A DNA stretch of 64,000 nucleotides from Mansonella perstans (Eukaryota; Nematoda; Chromadorea; Rhabditida; Onchocercidae): assembly GCA_037074765.1 (NCBI GenBank), contig JBAMDO010000178.1, positions 55,083 to 119,082 of the forward strand, read 5' to 3'. A program made the translations under genes and the position numbers. The stretch's first letter is position 1. Each line of letters begins with the position of its first letter. Under the pieces are notes generated by a model that was not told the DNA's origin, ran no database searches, and was given only the letters and a program-made list of their open reading frames with translations. Shown piece by piece: positions 11,011 to 26,896 of the stretch.

Positions 11011-12922
11011 TATTGATTATTGCAATATTTCAATAAATATTTTAAAAAAATAGAGCTTAAAGAGCTTTATTCACAAACAGTAAAATTAAAATTATGTAAT
11101 TAAAAATGAAATTGTAAGAAGAATTAAGTAATTAAATAGGGAGAGATGAAAATTAATATTTAATATATAAAATTAGTAATAATCGACAAATTAATATGAT
11201 ATGTAACTGGTACCTGTTGTATGGAATATAGCTTCAGCAAAACTTATCATAAAACATTGGATCAGCAGAATCACCATTTCTATCCATATAGAACTATAAA
11301 AATTACATCTAGCTTACCGTTTTGTCATCTAAGAAATGTGTCGCCTAAAAAATCGATATTTGCATATTTTATTCTTTTTATGCAAATTAAATTACAAATT
11401 CTTTTTTCATTTTTTTATTTGACACTTTGAGAAATGAGGAAATTAATATTGAAAAAAAAAAAGGTTTAGATTTATATCTAGTAAATTTAGTATTTGTTTT
11501 GTGAAAATTTTTAATATTAGTCAAAGATTGTTTGATCTAAAATTTTTTTAAATAATATTAAAAAACAAAACTACTCACTATTATATCAAATATTTCGATA
11601 TTTGCTAAAAAGACCTTGAAATGAAGATCAAATGTATAATCTGTGACATGTTAAATTAAAAATAAGCAATCTTTAAGAGTAATCTGTTAGGTTAAAAATA
11701 AGCAATTTTTAAAAGTTTTATGGAAGGATCATCAGGTGAAAACAGAGTTCCCTAAAATATTAAACTTATCCGTCGAGCATCTTTTTTTCCGTATAGATTA
11801 TTGCAATTAGAAACGCCGCGAAATTTTTTTCTTGTAAATTATTTAGTCGTGTATGAAGTAATTTACCTACCAGGATGTCTCAACTACTACTTCAATATAA
11901 TTGCATCCCAATGATACGATATAGTTTGGTTCTCCAAATTAATATTAATTTTTATAAGATTACAACAAGAGATCTCAATCACACCTATCTTTTTTCCGCT
12001 TAAAAGCAACAGACAAGTCACTGGCGCAAGTACTAGCACCAAACAAAGGACATAATCTGTTATCTAGCATTGGATCATGAAACTTAATTCCCGCTAAGTT
12101 TGCACTTCAATAGTTTTATGCTAGCCTTAATCCACCAGATCGGCAAAATATTAAATGCTAAAACCATTAAAATAGTAGTTCCTTACTAGTTCCCTACATA
12201 AAAAAAAGTAAAATTATGAATGTTATGCGAAATGCGCTAAAAAACATTTTTATTTTTGACACATGAACAATCATAATTTGGTACGATCGATATGAACTGT
12301 TTGAAATAGAGTTAATACAAAAGACTGTACCAACACTCAAATTTCTTTGCTGAGGAAAACACTGAATGCTACTAACTTATAATATGAAACTTATAATATG
12401 GTGTTTACAAAAGAAAAAAGTGTAAAAATACTTATCCCGAAAAAACAACGAGATCAAGAAATGTAAAAAGTGGATCTTTTCTGAAAATTTCTTTGAAACG
12501 CCAAGCAATCGCGCTATTTAGCTTAGAAATTTATAGTCTTTAAACACAAATATAAAACAAGCAATTAAATCAACTTCCCCTTCTATTAAAGAGAGAAACA
12601 CCGATTTACCAAGATTTGAATCTTAACAATTAAGCACGATAGAAACCAATTGTTTTAATGATTTCTGTAAAGCTGCAATTAAGAACAGCAAGTTGTTAGG
12701 ATCACAAAGGACAAATAAGATCATTCCAATCAGCCCCACTTTTTTCTTTCGCAGAAAAAATATTGAGAATCACTGAAACAAACAAATAAGATCAAACCAT
12801 CCAACTGGTGATATATTAGCTGAATATAAGCTAATATACTAACAAAATTGGTATATTAGCTTAATGATGCAATATCTTAACAATTCCTCCAATTTCAGCA
12901 TCTACAGCTATTTCTGGATCGT
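11011..12922. other. Gene-poor region with one weak coding-like stretch
   Basis: Mostly AT-rich. On the minus strand about 12103-11975 is open and coding-like (GIKFHDPMLDNRLCPLFGAS, followed by TCASDLS and stop). Its C...TCA spacing loosely recalls ACLW...TCAPA of the 9.5-10.3 kb protein, so it could be a remnant of another family member. I could not connect it to other exons. Confidence 0.3.
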
Positions 12923-15900
12923 TTACCAACTGCTTTTCACCGAACTACTAGCACTGCTCCACTGATAGCCATATGAAGACTGTTTTCCTTCATATTCATC
13001 GTTATAATACTGAAACTTTGGTCCCATATTGTCGAATTAAAGCAAAAAGCTAAAAATTTGCTCAAATGCTCAGTAATAATTGCCATAAAACTGATTATTG
13101 AAACTATTTTACATATGTTCACTTTAAAAATCAAGGAAAAACAAAATTTGCATTTTGAATGGAGTTTTACCATTTAAAAGTATTTTGGACCAACGGCTTA
13201 ACCAATAAATGGAAATCAAAACAAAAGAAACAAACCTGTTGCCCTCCCGCAGCATAATTTGCACTATATCCTGCTGTAGAATTATTATATCCCGACGTAT
13301 CTGAAATATTTATCAAACGCGTTCAAAATACCGTATGAAGGATTTTCATTAGTTGAATGCTGAACAATAAAAGCACTTTCACAAATAATGATTCCAATGT
13401 TTTGTTACTTAAAAAAAAAAAAAAAAAAAAAAAAAGGATGAAGAAAACAAATCAGCAACTTTATTTGAATTAATGCCACTATGACATTGAAAGAAAGCTA
13501 ATAATTTTTCAAGTCCACTGGACGTTTCATAATATTTCTTTTGGTCACTGAAACAAAGCGATTTGAAATTAATTAACTTACAGCTTCTACCCGAATCTAC
13601 ATCCGACCACCCCTCAGTTCCACCAACGTCTGCAGGATCACTCGTCACATATCCAACACGATTCAGTGAAACTGGCTTGCTTTGAATACTTGAATAACGC
13701 CCATTTCCAGAATCATTATCAACCCAATCATCATATCCACCGCAATTAACACGATTCAGTGCTGTTGGACCACGAAAACTTGCTCCACTTACTGCTGCAG
13801 GATAGTCACCTGTACCACCAATTCTTCGATAAATAACGTATTTTTGCGTAATTGGCACATCATTAGCGGTAAACAGTTCAATATATCTGCAAAATGATGA
13901 CATGTTTATCCAAACTTAAATTTCTTTAATCTAAACCAATTCGCTCAGCAATGAACAATGTGAAGAGGGACTGTTGCAACTTTAAAGACAAAAATGAACG
14001 TATGAGTTAAGGATCTTAAAGTAGGATCAATGTATTTGATGTAATGAAGAATTTTCCATCCCCTATAAAATGTGATGCTTTTCCACTGCAGTGATCGCAA
14101 TTATCCAAAGTACTACAAATCCAAAATAATTAGTTAAATTAAACAAGTATGATCAACGGTTCAAATCTTATCTATCAATTAAGTTAAAATGCCGCACAAA
14201 AACCTATGATTTATAAGGTCCTTACCGATTACCGATGCAATGTTTGTTTCTGGACATTGCATCTCGCGCTTCAGCTACTGTACCAAAAATCACACACGCA
14301 TCACCAGATGGTCGACGATCTTCATTGAAACCCAATTGAATTTCGACACAATTCAATGGTTTGAAAAAATCTTCGATATCAAGCGCATTTGCACTGTACG
14401 GAAGACCTTTAAATTAAATATGTTTGAATAACGTCAATCCGCACTGAGGTATTAATTAAAAAAGAAGTAGGAACTTATCGAAAAAATGTTACTAAACTGA
14501 CCTCTCATATAAATTTTGGCTGGATCATCGCAATCAAAATCATCGTCATAACCATAATCTTGAAAGCGCGAATATCGACTGTATGGCGGCGCATCGTAAG
14601 GACCAGGACGAGGGCGACTCATACCAATATTTCTCAACGGACCTCCATACTCCTCTCTTCTAAAATATATACATTCCCACCGATAAAATAGCGAAAGATA
14701 TAAATCCGAACATTTTATTCGAAGTGCATAAGTAAAAGACTGATGCAAGCCAATGAAAACTTCAGAAATTAAAGAGGATGAACAAACATAAGATCCAGCA
14801 AAATACTCGTCTTCTTCCATGGTTAAAATTTTCATTCCCTATATTCTAGAATCATTTTCTACAGAGAGCGAATCTCTTTACCGGTACGGGCGTATGCCAC
14901 CAAGTTTCGCTGCAGCAAAGCGTAGAGGTATAGGTTCAGAACGCGGTGTTGGGAAATTACGTTCAACAGCAAGACTTCGCAAAGACGTCGGTGGTGCAAT
15001 ATGACTCTCTTTTGATTTCTCCAATTCATCACCAGAACTTCGGAAAACTTCCACATATCTGCAGAATTCATATAAAAGCTAGACAAAATTTTGGAAAAAT
15101 GTCATGTGATCCAAACGACACAATATATCATGTCTTCTTTCCCCTCGATCTTATTTTTCGGTTTCTACTTTACTGCTTTTTATTGCTATTGCCTGCAAAT
15201 AAATATCATATCAAAAGATTCAGATAATACACTGCAACAAAGGATCTCGATCACACTACTTTCAAGCAGAACTTCTTCCAGAGGATTTCTCTAATACCTG
15301 TAAACCTAACTAGAAAAGTAAAAATCTAAATAAATCCAGTTTTTATCTGAATTATTATTCACTTAATTAATAAATTATTTAAACAAAAAACGACTTATCT
15401 TAGAGATTTTTATCTTCTTGACTAAATTTTGGAATCATATGTAGCAAAAATTTGGCTATCCACAAAATTTAAAGATTTAGAAGTATATTTGAAGCAACAG
15501 TACGCATATCATTAATATGATACCGTTAATGAAAGAACACTGCCAGATTTTATGCAGACAACGGTAAAATTTGCTGCGAAAAGTCAACTTGCTTCAGCAA
15601 ACAGTAGAAAAGCTAAGCATATTCAGTTGCCCTAGTGCCTTCCCGTTAACGCTGGCAGATATCTTAAGGAAAGAGACAGCAGCTGCCAACATTAAAATGC
15701 ATTAAAATGCAGCGTTCGTCAACAGTATCAATATAACCAAATTACTTTTATTATCACAGTAGTTCAGATGGTAAACCACTGCTTGTTTGAAACGTAATTT
15801 TATTAAAAAGAGGTAAGTAGCATGTAATCTGATGTTTATTTGCCCATACCTCGAACCCATGTTGTTTCTGTTCCGTTCCAGGGCCATCTCGGCATGCTGT

Positions 15901-17526
15901 TTGCTGGCGAACCGTACGAATGCCTCCCCAGATGGGCGACCCCCCAGCTCCTTGTCGATGACAACATCTGCCACTTCCAATCCTATATCCCATACTTACA
16001 CCACCAAATAAATGAGCAATGAGGAGATACCTCCCTTCCAGAAATATAAAATTACTAATCGATTCGCAATAAAGCAAAACATTCAATATTTGAAACTGCT
16101 AATCCAGAAAGCAGAAAATGTGAAAACACATTAATGGAATCAAGTTCTCAAATCTGCTAGCATCTGAGTCCTTTCATACATCTAAGAAAAACAAGGCGAT
16201 AGATGCACCGATAAAATATCGGGACAAACAGTGTATACCTTATTTCGGAAAACTCTGAAACCCACGGTTACGAACTATCCACGGATAATTCTGAACCTGT
16301 GAAAAACAGTGAAATAACTTACCACTGAAGAATTCTTTCACGTCATCATTTGTTGCACTGAATGGTATACCTCGAAGCCTAACAACAAAATTATAAGGCG
16401 TATCTTGATCACCTTTACGAATCACATTATGTCGCATCATCCAAACCACTTCACTTTCTGTCACGTTGAATACTACAAAATATTAAAGTAACTCAGTTAA
16501 ACTTGTGAGATTTTCGGATAATATCCTATTTGTATATGTTTCATTTTTAACTAGTTTTTCCGCTACATGTACCACTAACTGCTATAAACGCAAAAAAAGA
16601 AATTTTTTCAGCTCTTTAACCTATCTCTCAAAAATGTCAAAAAAAAGAAATGAAAAAAAAAAACAAAAAAAAAAATCTCCAAAATGTCCTACAGCCCAAG
16701 CCTTATCATTTTCTACCAAACTGAATTCACAGCGATTAAGTCTGCTCATGTTATTTTAACCATAATCTGAAACTGAAAGTCAAGAATTAAAACAAGTGAG
16801 AACAAACCTTCAATGTAGCGATTGTTCATTTCTTGCTTATCAAAACGCTTTGCTTCCTCTGCTGCAGCTTTATCCACTAATTCCACATAACATTCACCAC
16901 TCACTCGACCCATCGATGTTAATGTAAATGTCACCGACCTTACTTCTAAATCTAAAAGTAAGCCATTCATCAAATATAAAGCTTTTCTGCGAAAAGAAGA
17001 TGATAACAATCAAATTTTTGAATAAAACCATTTGGTTAAAAGATGACGATTTTGAATACTTCTATTCATGAATACCAGAAAAAGGAATTTCGAATACTCT
17101 AATTTACATGGATAATTTGGATACACTAAAATACTAATGATGTTTTTAAAAAAAACCCATGTTTAATTACGCGAAATAAACCATACAACAGAGATTTTTC
17201 TTAGTCTCAATTTATCCGTGATACAAACAGTAGAAATGAAAGTCTTAAAACAGGGCCTAAAACGCTAAAAAATTCCTGAAAATTTTGACTAAAAAAAAAA
17301 CATGACCTTTTAGAAAAGTTCGAACATCATCTTCTTTAGCTGAAAATGGTAAACCACGAAGTCTGATAAAATTTGATGTGTTGGGATCTATTTCTTTAGT
17401 TTTTGCCACCGTCACCGTTTCTTCTGCTTCCGGCTTCACGATCGTTTCTGTTACCGTTTCCGTCTTTGTCTCTGTCTTTGTTTCTTCTGCTGCTACTTCC
17501 GGTTGTTCCGTTTTCACTTCATCCAT
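12923..17526 (-). CDS. sym-2: hnRNP F/H-family RNA-binding protein, three RRMs
   Basis: Ten exons keep frame throughout and total 529 residues: 17526-17307, 16951-16808, 16472-16323, 15982-15850, 15058-14882, 14659-14502, 14406-14226, 13886-13582, 13300-13236 and 12979-12923. The N-terminus is rich in Glu, Thr and Val. Three quasi-RRMs follow, each starting with the family signature: LRGLPFSAKEDDV, LRGIPFSATNDDV and RGLPYSANALDIEDFF. A Gly/Ser/Tyr-rich tail ends the protein, as in hnRNP H. The family binds G-rich RNA and controls splicing and processing in the nucleus; the C. elegans homologue is SYM-2. The start at 17526 lies 7 bases after a ttttcag acceptor, suggesting trans-splicing or a 5' UTR intron. 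An upstream in-frame ATG lies on the far side of that acceptor and was not used. Confidence 0.94.
13411..13435. repeat. A25 homopolymer
   Basis: Run of 25 A inside an intron of the hnRNP F/H gene. Length is unreliable in short-read assemblies. Confidence 0.9.
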
Positions 17527-18023
17527 TTTAATGCTGAAAATTAAAAAGTTTATACGCTGATAAAAATTTTGAATGATCATAAAATCGACAGATATTGTTG
17601 TATTTCCGAAAAACTTTGAAAATTACAATTGATTTCGGCAAGGAATAACAAACAGTTAGCTCTAAACATGAGAGTAATGTTACAACGATTAGATGTACTG
17701 AGGGTGAGAAAGAAATGCATCTGACGGTTATGTTCTATACATGATAAGTAAAATTCACGTGTATGACGTTCATGCAAACCAACAACACGTGGAAAAACTT
17801 CATCTTAAGTCTATCCTAACATCAACTAATCGCTATCAGTAATCACGCTTGGTAATCGATGACCGTATTTCAATATTCACATGCACTTCTTCGTTTCAAG
17901 ATCTTCTTTGTCTATTACAACGAATCTTCTGCCAATGTGTGATTCACTGCGCATGACTATTAGAACCAGAAAAATGACACAATGAAGGGGTAATTTGTCG
18001 AGATTTGGGATTTGCCGCCGATG

Positions 18024-18125
18024 TGACCTTTTGACCTCTATCTATTAATACATAACTTCATCCTTATTTTCATTAACACTCTATTGTAAATGCTATGGAA
18101 AGAAATATAGATAGAATAGAGGTCA
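18024..18125. promoter_or_regulatory. Candidate nuclear-receptor direct repeat (DR2) with inverted repeat
   Basis: TGACCTTTTGACCT at 18024-18037 is, on the other strand, two perfect AGGTCA half-sites two bases apart. A third AGGTCA lies at 18120-18125. The arm TTGACCTCTATCT (18031 on) is nearly complementary to AGATAGAATAGAGGTCAA near 18109-18126. It sits about 500 bases upstream of the sym-2 start. Function is inferred only. Confidence 0.35.
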
Positions 18126-18934
18126 AAGGAGAATGAAAATTTTTTATTCGAAATTTGTAAAAAAGTAAGTTTAAAATTATGTCTAATTTTAAAAATGTAA
18201 GATTGAAAGAGTGAAAAAGATAAAATCAAGTCAAATTAGTGATAAATTTTTAAATAACACAGAATATTGCACTTTAGATTCATTGTTTAGCTACAAATTT
18301 TATAACTTTACGAATTAGGGCAATGTTTTAATAAAAAGTCAAAACTTTTAACAGTATTAGAATTTCGGTTTTTTTCTTATTTTTTCTTGAAGTAAGCTAG
18401 AATTTAAAGATCAATTTCAGTTATGCCAAATGAACAAATTGAAGAAGGATAGCGCAGTATACTGTTATATTACTACCGTAGCTAATAGCAAATCTTCGAT
18501 GTAAGTTGTGTATTAGTAAATAAATAAATTTCGTATTTTGTTATTTAAAAAGTTTTATTTTATTACGCTGAATCTTGGAACATAGATAATAGAGCTAAAA
18601 ATGGAAACTGGTTAATGAAAGAGTTGCGATTCTGTTGTTAAATCAGATCAGATTAAAGGAACAATAAAACTAATTGCTGTAACAATAATAGAAGTACCTA
18701 AAACAATATGGAAGAAAGAAGGATGTGAAAGAATCGTAAAATTAATTTTAATTACAACTACATTTTATTGATGCTATATTATTGACGAAATAACATCAAG
18801 AATCTATTGAAAAGATGGTGGAATTTAATCGCGGTATTACGGACTTTCTACTACATCAAGAATAAGAATCAACATTTCGATTATTTTATGTTATGCTCAT
18901 AATCGTGGAGTGAAAACGAAAAGTATGATTGATT

Positions 18935-19017
18935 TTACAGTAAGGAATTTTACAATAAGATTTTACAGTATTTTACAGTAAGATTTTGCAGTATTTTACA
19001 GTATCGAATTTTACGAT
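18935..19017. repeat. Short imperfect tandem repeat, unit like TTTTACAGTA
   Basis: Six or seven diverged copies of a roughly 9-17 base unit (TTTTACAGTA, TTTTACAATAAGA, TTTTGCAGTA). Intergenic. Confidence 0.8.
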
Positions 19018-20238
19018 TAGCCTCTATGTGATGTGTTTCAAATATAATTGAAAAGGTATTTTGTTCTAATGAAAAAAACTATAAAAACTGAATAAAACGC
19101 AAATTTTATTATGACAATAGGTAATTTTTGTCATTTTTATTGATTAGTTTTTATTGTCTGTATTAATTTCTATTTCTTTGCTTGCAAAAAATTTCTCCTG
19201 TAAGAATTAGGCAAGAATATATAACACATATACTGAAACATGAAAGGTAAAATAATTCCATAAAATTATCTAATTATTTTATTGATTACTATCCTTTGAC
19301 ATATCACAGCTAATAACACATTAACTTATTTTATAGACAATACTGTATTAATGAATAAAATCACAACTCCAAATTAATAACATGTAAAATACATGTCAAA
19401 ATATGGAATCACAGATCATCTTGCAAATAGTGAAATCTTATTGAGGGAATGATAAAATCACAAATCTGGCTCTTAAATATGGTTCCTTTCATTAATGCAA
19501 AAAAAAAATCAAGATTAGAGGATACCTGAAAATTAGAGATTTAATTACTAAAGATTCATTTTTAATCATGGTTTGAGATCTAAAAAAAAAAAAAACAAAC
19601 AAACCAGAGAAGCTATTTAGGATAGCGTGATACATATATATTTGCAATCAAGCCAAATAAATATATCTAATAATTTAATGCCTTTTGAAATTTGCTGCTC
19701 AAAGATATCCTGTCCTAGTATTAATTTAATCGGAATGCAATATTCATACAATAAACAGATAAAGAAATTATAAAATTACATTTCTAAGTTGATCTATGAA
19801 CAAATTTATTTACTACGAATACTAATACAGAAGCAAAATTCACAACATATAGCAAGAAAGAAATCATCTAACAACAATATAAATCTGTTAAGTAAAATAA
19901 CTCTTAGGGATATAATTTATAGACGAAAATGAAACAAATTATTTGTACGATAAACTTTCCAGATTTAACTAAGGGCTTTATGTGAAACTGCATTTTCAAT
20001 TTTTAATCGGAATTCAGCTCGAGTTTTCCAATTGGAACACCGAGCTTATGCCAAACTCACATGATAATAGAATGGATTTTGTAAGATTTTATGGATCTTG
20101 CGATATCATCGCATAGCACACACATAATTGAAGTAAAATGAAGTTATTGGAAATATTGACACATAAAAGATACAATCATCTAACACACAAAAATTTTGCA
20201 ACCTTAATTTATAAATGGAAGCGCTTTTGAAATAATGT

Positions 20239-23750
<3,512 letters not shown>

Positions 23751-23876
23751 TTTTTTTTTCCTCTGAAATTTCTTATTGAATTTATTTGATGCATCAAAAA
23801 TACTTCGAAATATACTGGAAAATGCGACAGCTCTTTGATATCGTCATCTTATTCCAAAATTATGACTTTCCTTATG

Positions 23877-24058
23877 TTAGTTTTTACGTATGTTTCTAGT
23901 TTTCACATAGTTGTTAGTTTTCACGTATGTTTCTAGTTTTCACATAATTGTTAGTTTTCATGTATGTTTCTAGTTTTCACATAGTTGTTAGTTTTCACAT
24001 ATGTTTCTAGTTTTTACATAGTTGTTAGTTTTCACATAGTTATTAATTTTCACATAGT
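23877..24058. repeat. 37-base minisatellite, about five copies
   Basis: Each unit starts TTAGTTTTCACGTATGTTTC and ends near CACATAGTTG. It is itself made of two related 18-19 base halves (AGTTTTCAC...). The last copy is partial. It lies 130-310 bases upstream of the vha-12 ATG. Confidence 0.93.
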
Positions 24059-24498
24059 TTTCTCAGCAACCCTGTTATTCTATATCCTAAAACTGAAAGA
24101 GAGAAATTTCGAAAATATTTAAATTGTAGTAGATGACATGGAAATATAAGCTTTAGATATATCAGCGTTCCTACTCCAAAATAATCACATACGTGGACAA
24201 AAATTGGGAACGAACTGAGATATTTGCGAAATTCAAAAACAAGCGAATAATATGTGAAAAAAAAAATTAATAAGCCTCTCTGTATCACTTATTATTCAAC
24301 TTATCTGTTAATTAGTTGACCGATATTATGCCACATACGCATAAATATTTACTCGCTCACGTGAATTCACTCAACATCCGCATATCTATGGCTAAATGCA
24401 CTGAGAAAAAATATCCCAAACCATTTCCAGCCCGTTTCATCCAGAAACTTCTTTCACGTCATCTTTACAACTACATATAATCAACAGAGCTTCCTCGC

Positions 24499-24740
24499 AA
24501 ATCAATCGCGGAACGAGAAGAAACGAGTGATCTTCGTTCTCAAATCAACCGCGGGACGAGAAAAAAAACGAGTGATCTTCGTTTTCAAATCAACCGCGGG
24601 ACGAGAAAAAAACGAGTGATCTTTGTTCTCAAATTAACTGAAAAATCAACCGCGGGACGAGAAAAACACGAGTGATCTTCGATCTCAAATCAACCGAAAT
24701 CAACCGCGGTACAAGAAAAAAACGAGTGATCTTCGTTCTC
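24499..24740. repeat. GC-rich minisatellite with CCGCGG, about five copies of 43-45 bases
   Basis: Each copy begins AAATCAACCGCGGGACGAGA and ends CGAGTGATCTTCGTTCTC. Two copies are followed by 11-13 base spacers that look like partial restarts of the unit. The palindrome CCGCGG occurs in three of the five copies and stands out in this AT-rich genome. It lies about 750-990 bases upstream of vha-12. Confidence 0.93.
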
Positions 24741-26337
24741 AACAAGGTTTGGGTAGTGTTTGCCATTTAACAGGTCCGAATCGATAATTTTGCCGCTGGG
24801 CAGTCTTTAATAGTTGGAAGCACTGAGCATTAAATTTGCGGCCATTTTGGAAATTTCAGAAAAATAAGAATTCTCGAGAAAGTGAATCTGGTAGAATTTT
24901 CCTTCTGATTCTGATTATACTAAAAGTGACAACGTGACACTCCTTATATTTACAGTTAAAATACTTCGTGCCATCAACATTTTTCCAACACACCTACTTG
25001 TGATAATTCGAAAAAACAGCAATTGTTTACCAACGTTATCTCAATTTTTCTAACTGACTAAAATCCAACAAACAAAACGTGCATCCTGGAAGCAACCTAT
25101 TTTTGGCAATTTAACTTGTTTTTATTTCTTTGTTAAATATAATTATGTTATCAATTTAGTACGATATTTTTTTCTCAAGCTTGTTGTTTGTAGAATTATA
25201 AAATGATCTTCTTAGTACACTACCGTTGTTTTTTTCTACCATTTCCATATATCTTTGTAATAAAGCAGAAAAGGAATAGAAAATTCTTCTTTACGTGCAA
25301 ATTTTTCGACCTGAATTACACATATCAGGAAAGAAAGCTAAGAAAATATTAGTTACTACTTCTTTTTTTTTTTTTTGGATAACATGACTGCCAAATTGTT
25401 TCCAGTTGTTTTCCTCATATATTTTTGAATCAGACGGCCGCTGAATTCCTTCCATATATACACTTTCGATGATTTTTTTTTGGCAAGGATGCAAAGAATA
25501 GCTGATTTTCACTCTCTGCTTAATTTATTGGTTAATTTAATGCTTTGAAATTCAATTGTTGAAATTCAACTCTGAAATTCAACCTTAATCTTTGGACTTT
25601 ATTTCAACAAGAAAAAGATTAATATAATGTAATTCGTCCAATTGTCCAATTTTCAAAGGATCCTTGAGTACATATGACGATGACGCTTATTCATTGTCGC
25701 TGAGGCGTGTAACCGGCAAAGCTATTTCGTGTCTTTGTTTTGAGGACAAAATTTTTCCATTACTTCAAATAATATATACCTGCAACGGAAGTATACTTCG
25801 GACTAATTCACAAAGTCTATTGTAAAATTTTTTTCGATTTTCAAATTTCAAAAGTGCAATAATGAGATGTGTGCAGTGACAAATAAATATACACTGTAGT
25901 AAAATAGATGAAAACAAAAACCCTTGATGTCACGCAGGAAAGATTAAAGTACAGGTACTCTCCATGAAAATACTTTTAAAAAGGAAACAATCACTCATTA
26001 ATAATTAAGGAGTAGAATGTTGAATAAAGCTACAATATCGGGCTTTTTGCTACAAATCATGGGAATGATGAGGAGATCAACAGAGTTCCAAACAAAGCAA
26101 ATCGAGAAATGTATTCACAAAAACATGCAAATGGAATGAGAATTTTAAAATGGTTTAAATATAAAAAATATGAAGTAAATCATGTAAAACACGAGTCGAA
26201 GACTACAATAAGGGAATAATTACGTGACTCAATAAATTTCAAATAGGACCGCAAGACTCCTGAGTTAAGGAGAAGAATCCCGACTAAAAAAATCACCGAA
26301 TCGAAAAGATCAATGGATCTTATAAAATAAATGATAG

Positions 26338-26407
26338 ATCTGTAAATTAAGAAGCTGCACTATTGGATGAATATCTGTAAATTAAGAAGCTGCACTATTA
26401 GATGAAT
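26338..26407. repeat. 35-base tandem duplication
   Basis: Two adjacent copies of a unit starting ATCTGTAAATTAAGAAGCTG, differing at one base. Intergenic. Confidence 0.92.
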
Positions 26408-26896
26408 TCTGTTTTCGAAATTTATGAAAGATGAACTGATCGAAAATGAAAATTTTGTGCAAAAGCACTTCATTGAGATCGAATATAACATAGGTGATCA
26501 TAGATGATCAAACAACTGTGAATGAGCAATAAATAATTTAAACAAATTTTGAGGTTGTCCATACTGAATAAACACGTTCTTTGAGTTTTAAATAACATGT
26601 TAATATTAATAAAATTAGCGAAAATATTACTGTGACTTCTCATAAGAATTTAACAATCATTGATGAATTACTTTTCATAAGGACATGATTCATTTTTCAA
26701 TCTAACGAAATATCTCTCATTAGAAAGTTTTAATTATTCCAGGATTACAAATTTTTAAAAGTTGTTCTGAAGCTTATTAATTTTCATAAAAAAATTGAAT
26801 AGTCCAGAAATATTACGTCATTCTATTTAGATCAATTAGTTGAGCTTTTACCAATGAAGAAACGATAAAGCAATTACGTATACTGATAGTATTATG

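Larger units (their letters stand above)
17527..20238. other. Intergenic region between sym-2 and vha-12
   Basis: The part nearest sym-2 (about 17780-18050) is noticeably less AT-rich and probably holds its promoter and 5' leader. The rest is AT-rich with a short tandem repeat near 18.95 kb. I see no coding exon with splice support. Confidence 0.55.
23751..26896. other. Upstream region of vha-12, gene-poor, with tandem repeats
   Basis: Holds two minisatellites just upstream of vha-12 and a 35-base duplication at 26.3 kb. The plus strand is open for about 60 codons around 25650-25825 (GSLSTYDDDAYSLSLRRVTG) and a minus-strand frame runs 25512-25291. Neither has convincing splice partners, so no gene is called. 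Confidence 0.5.
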
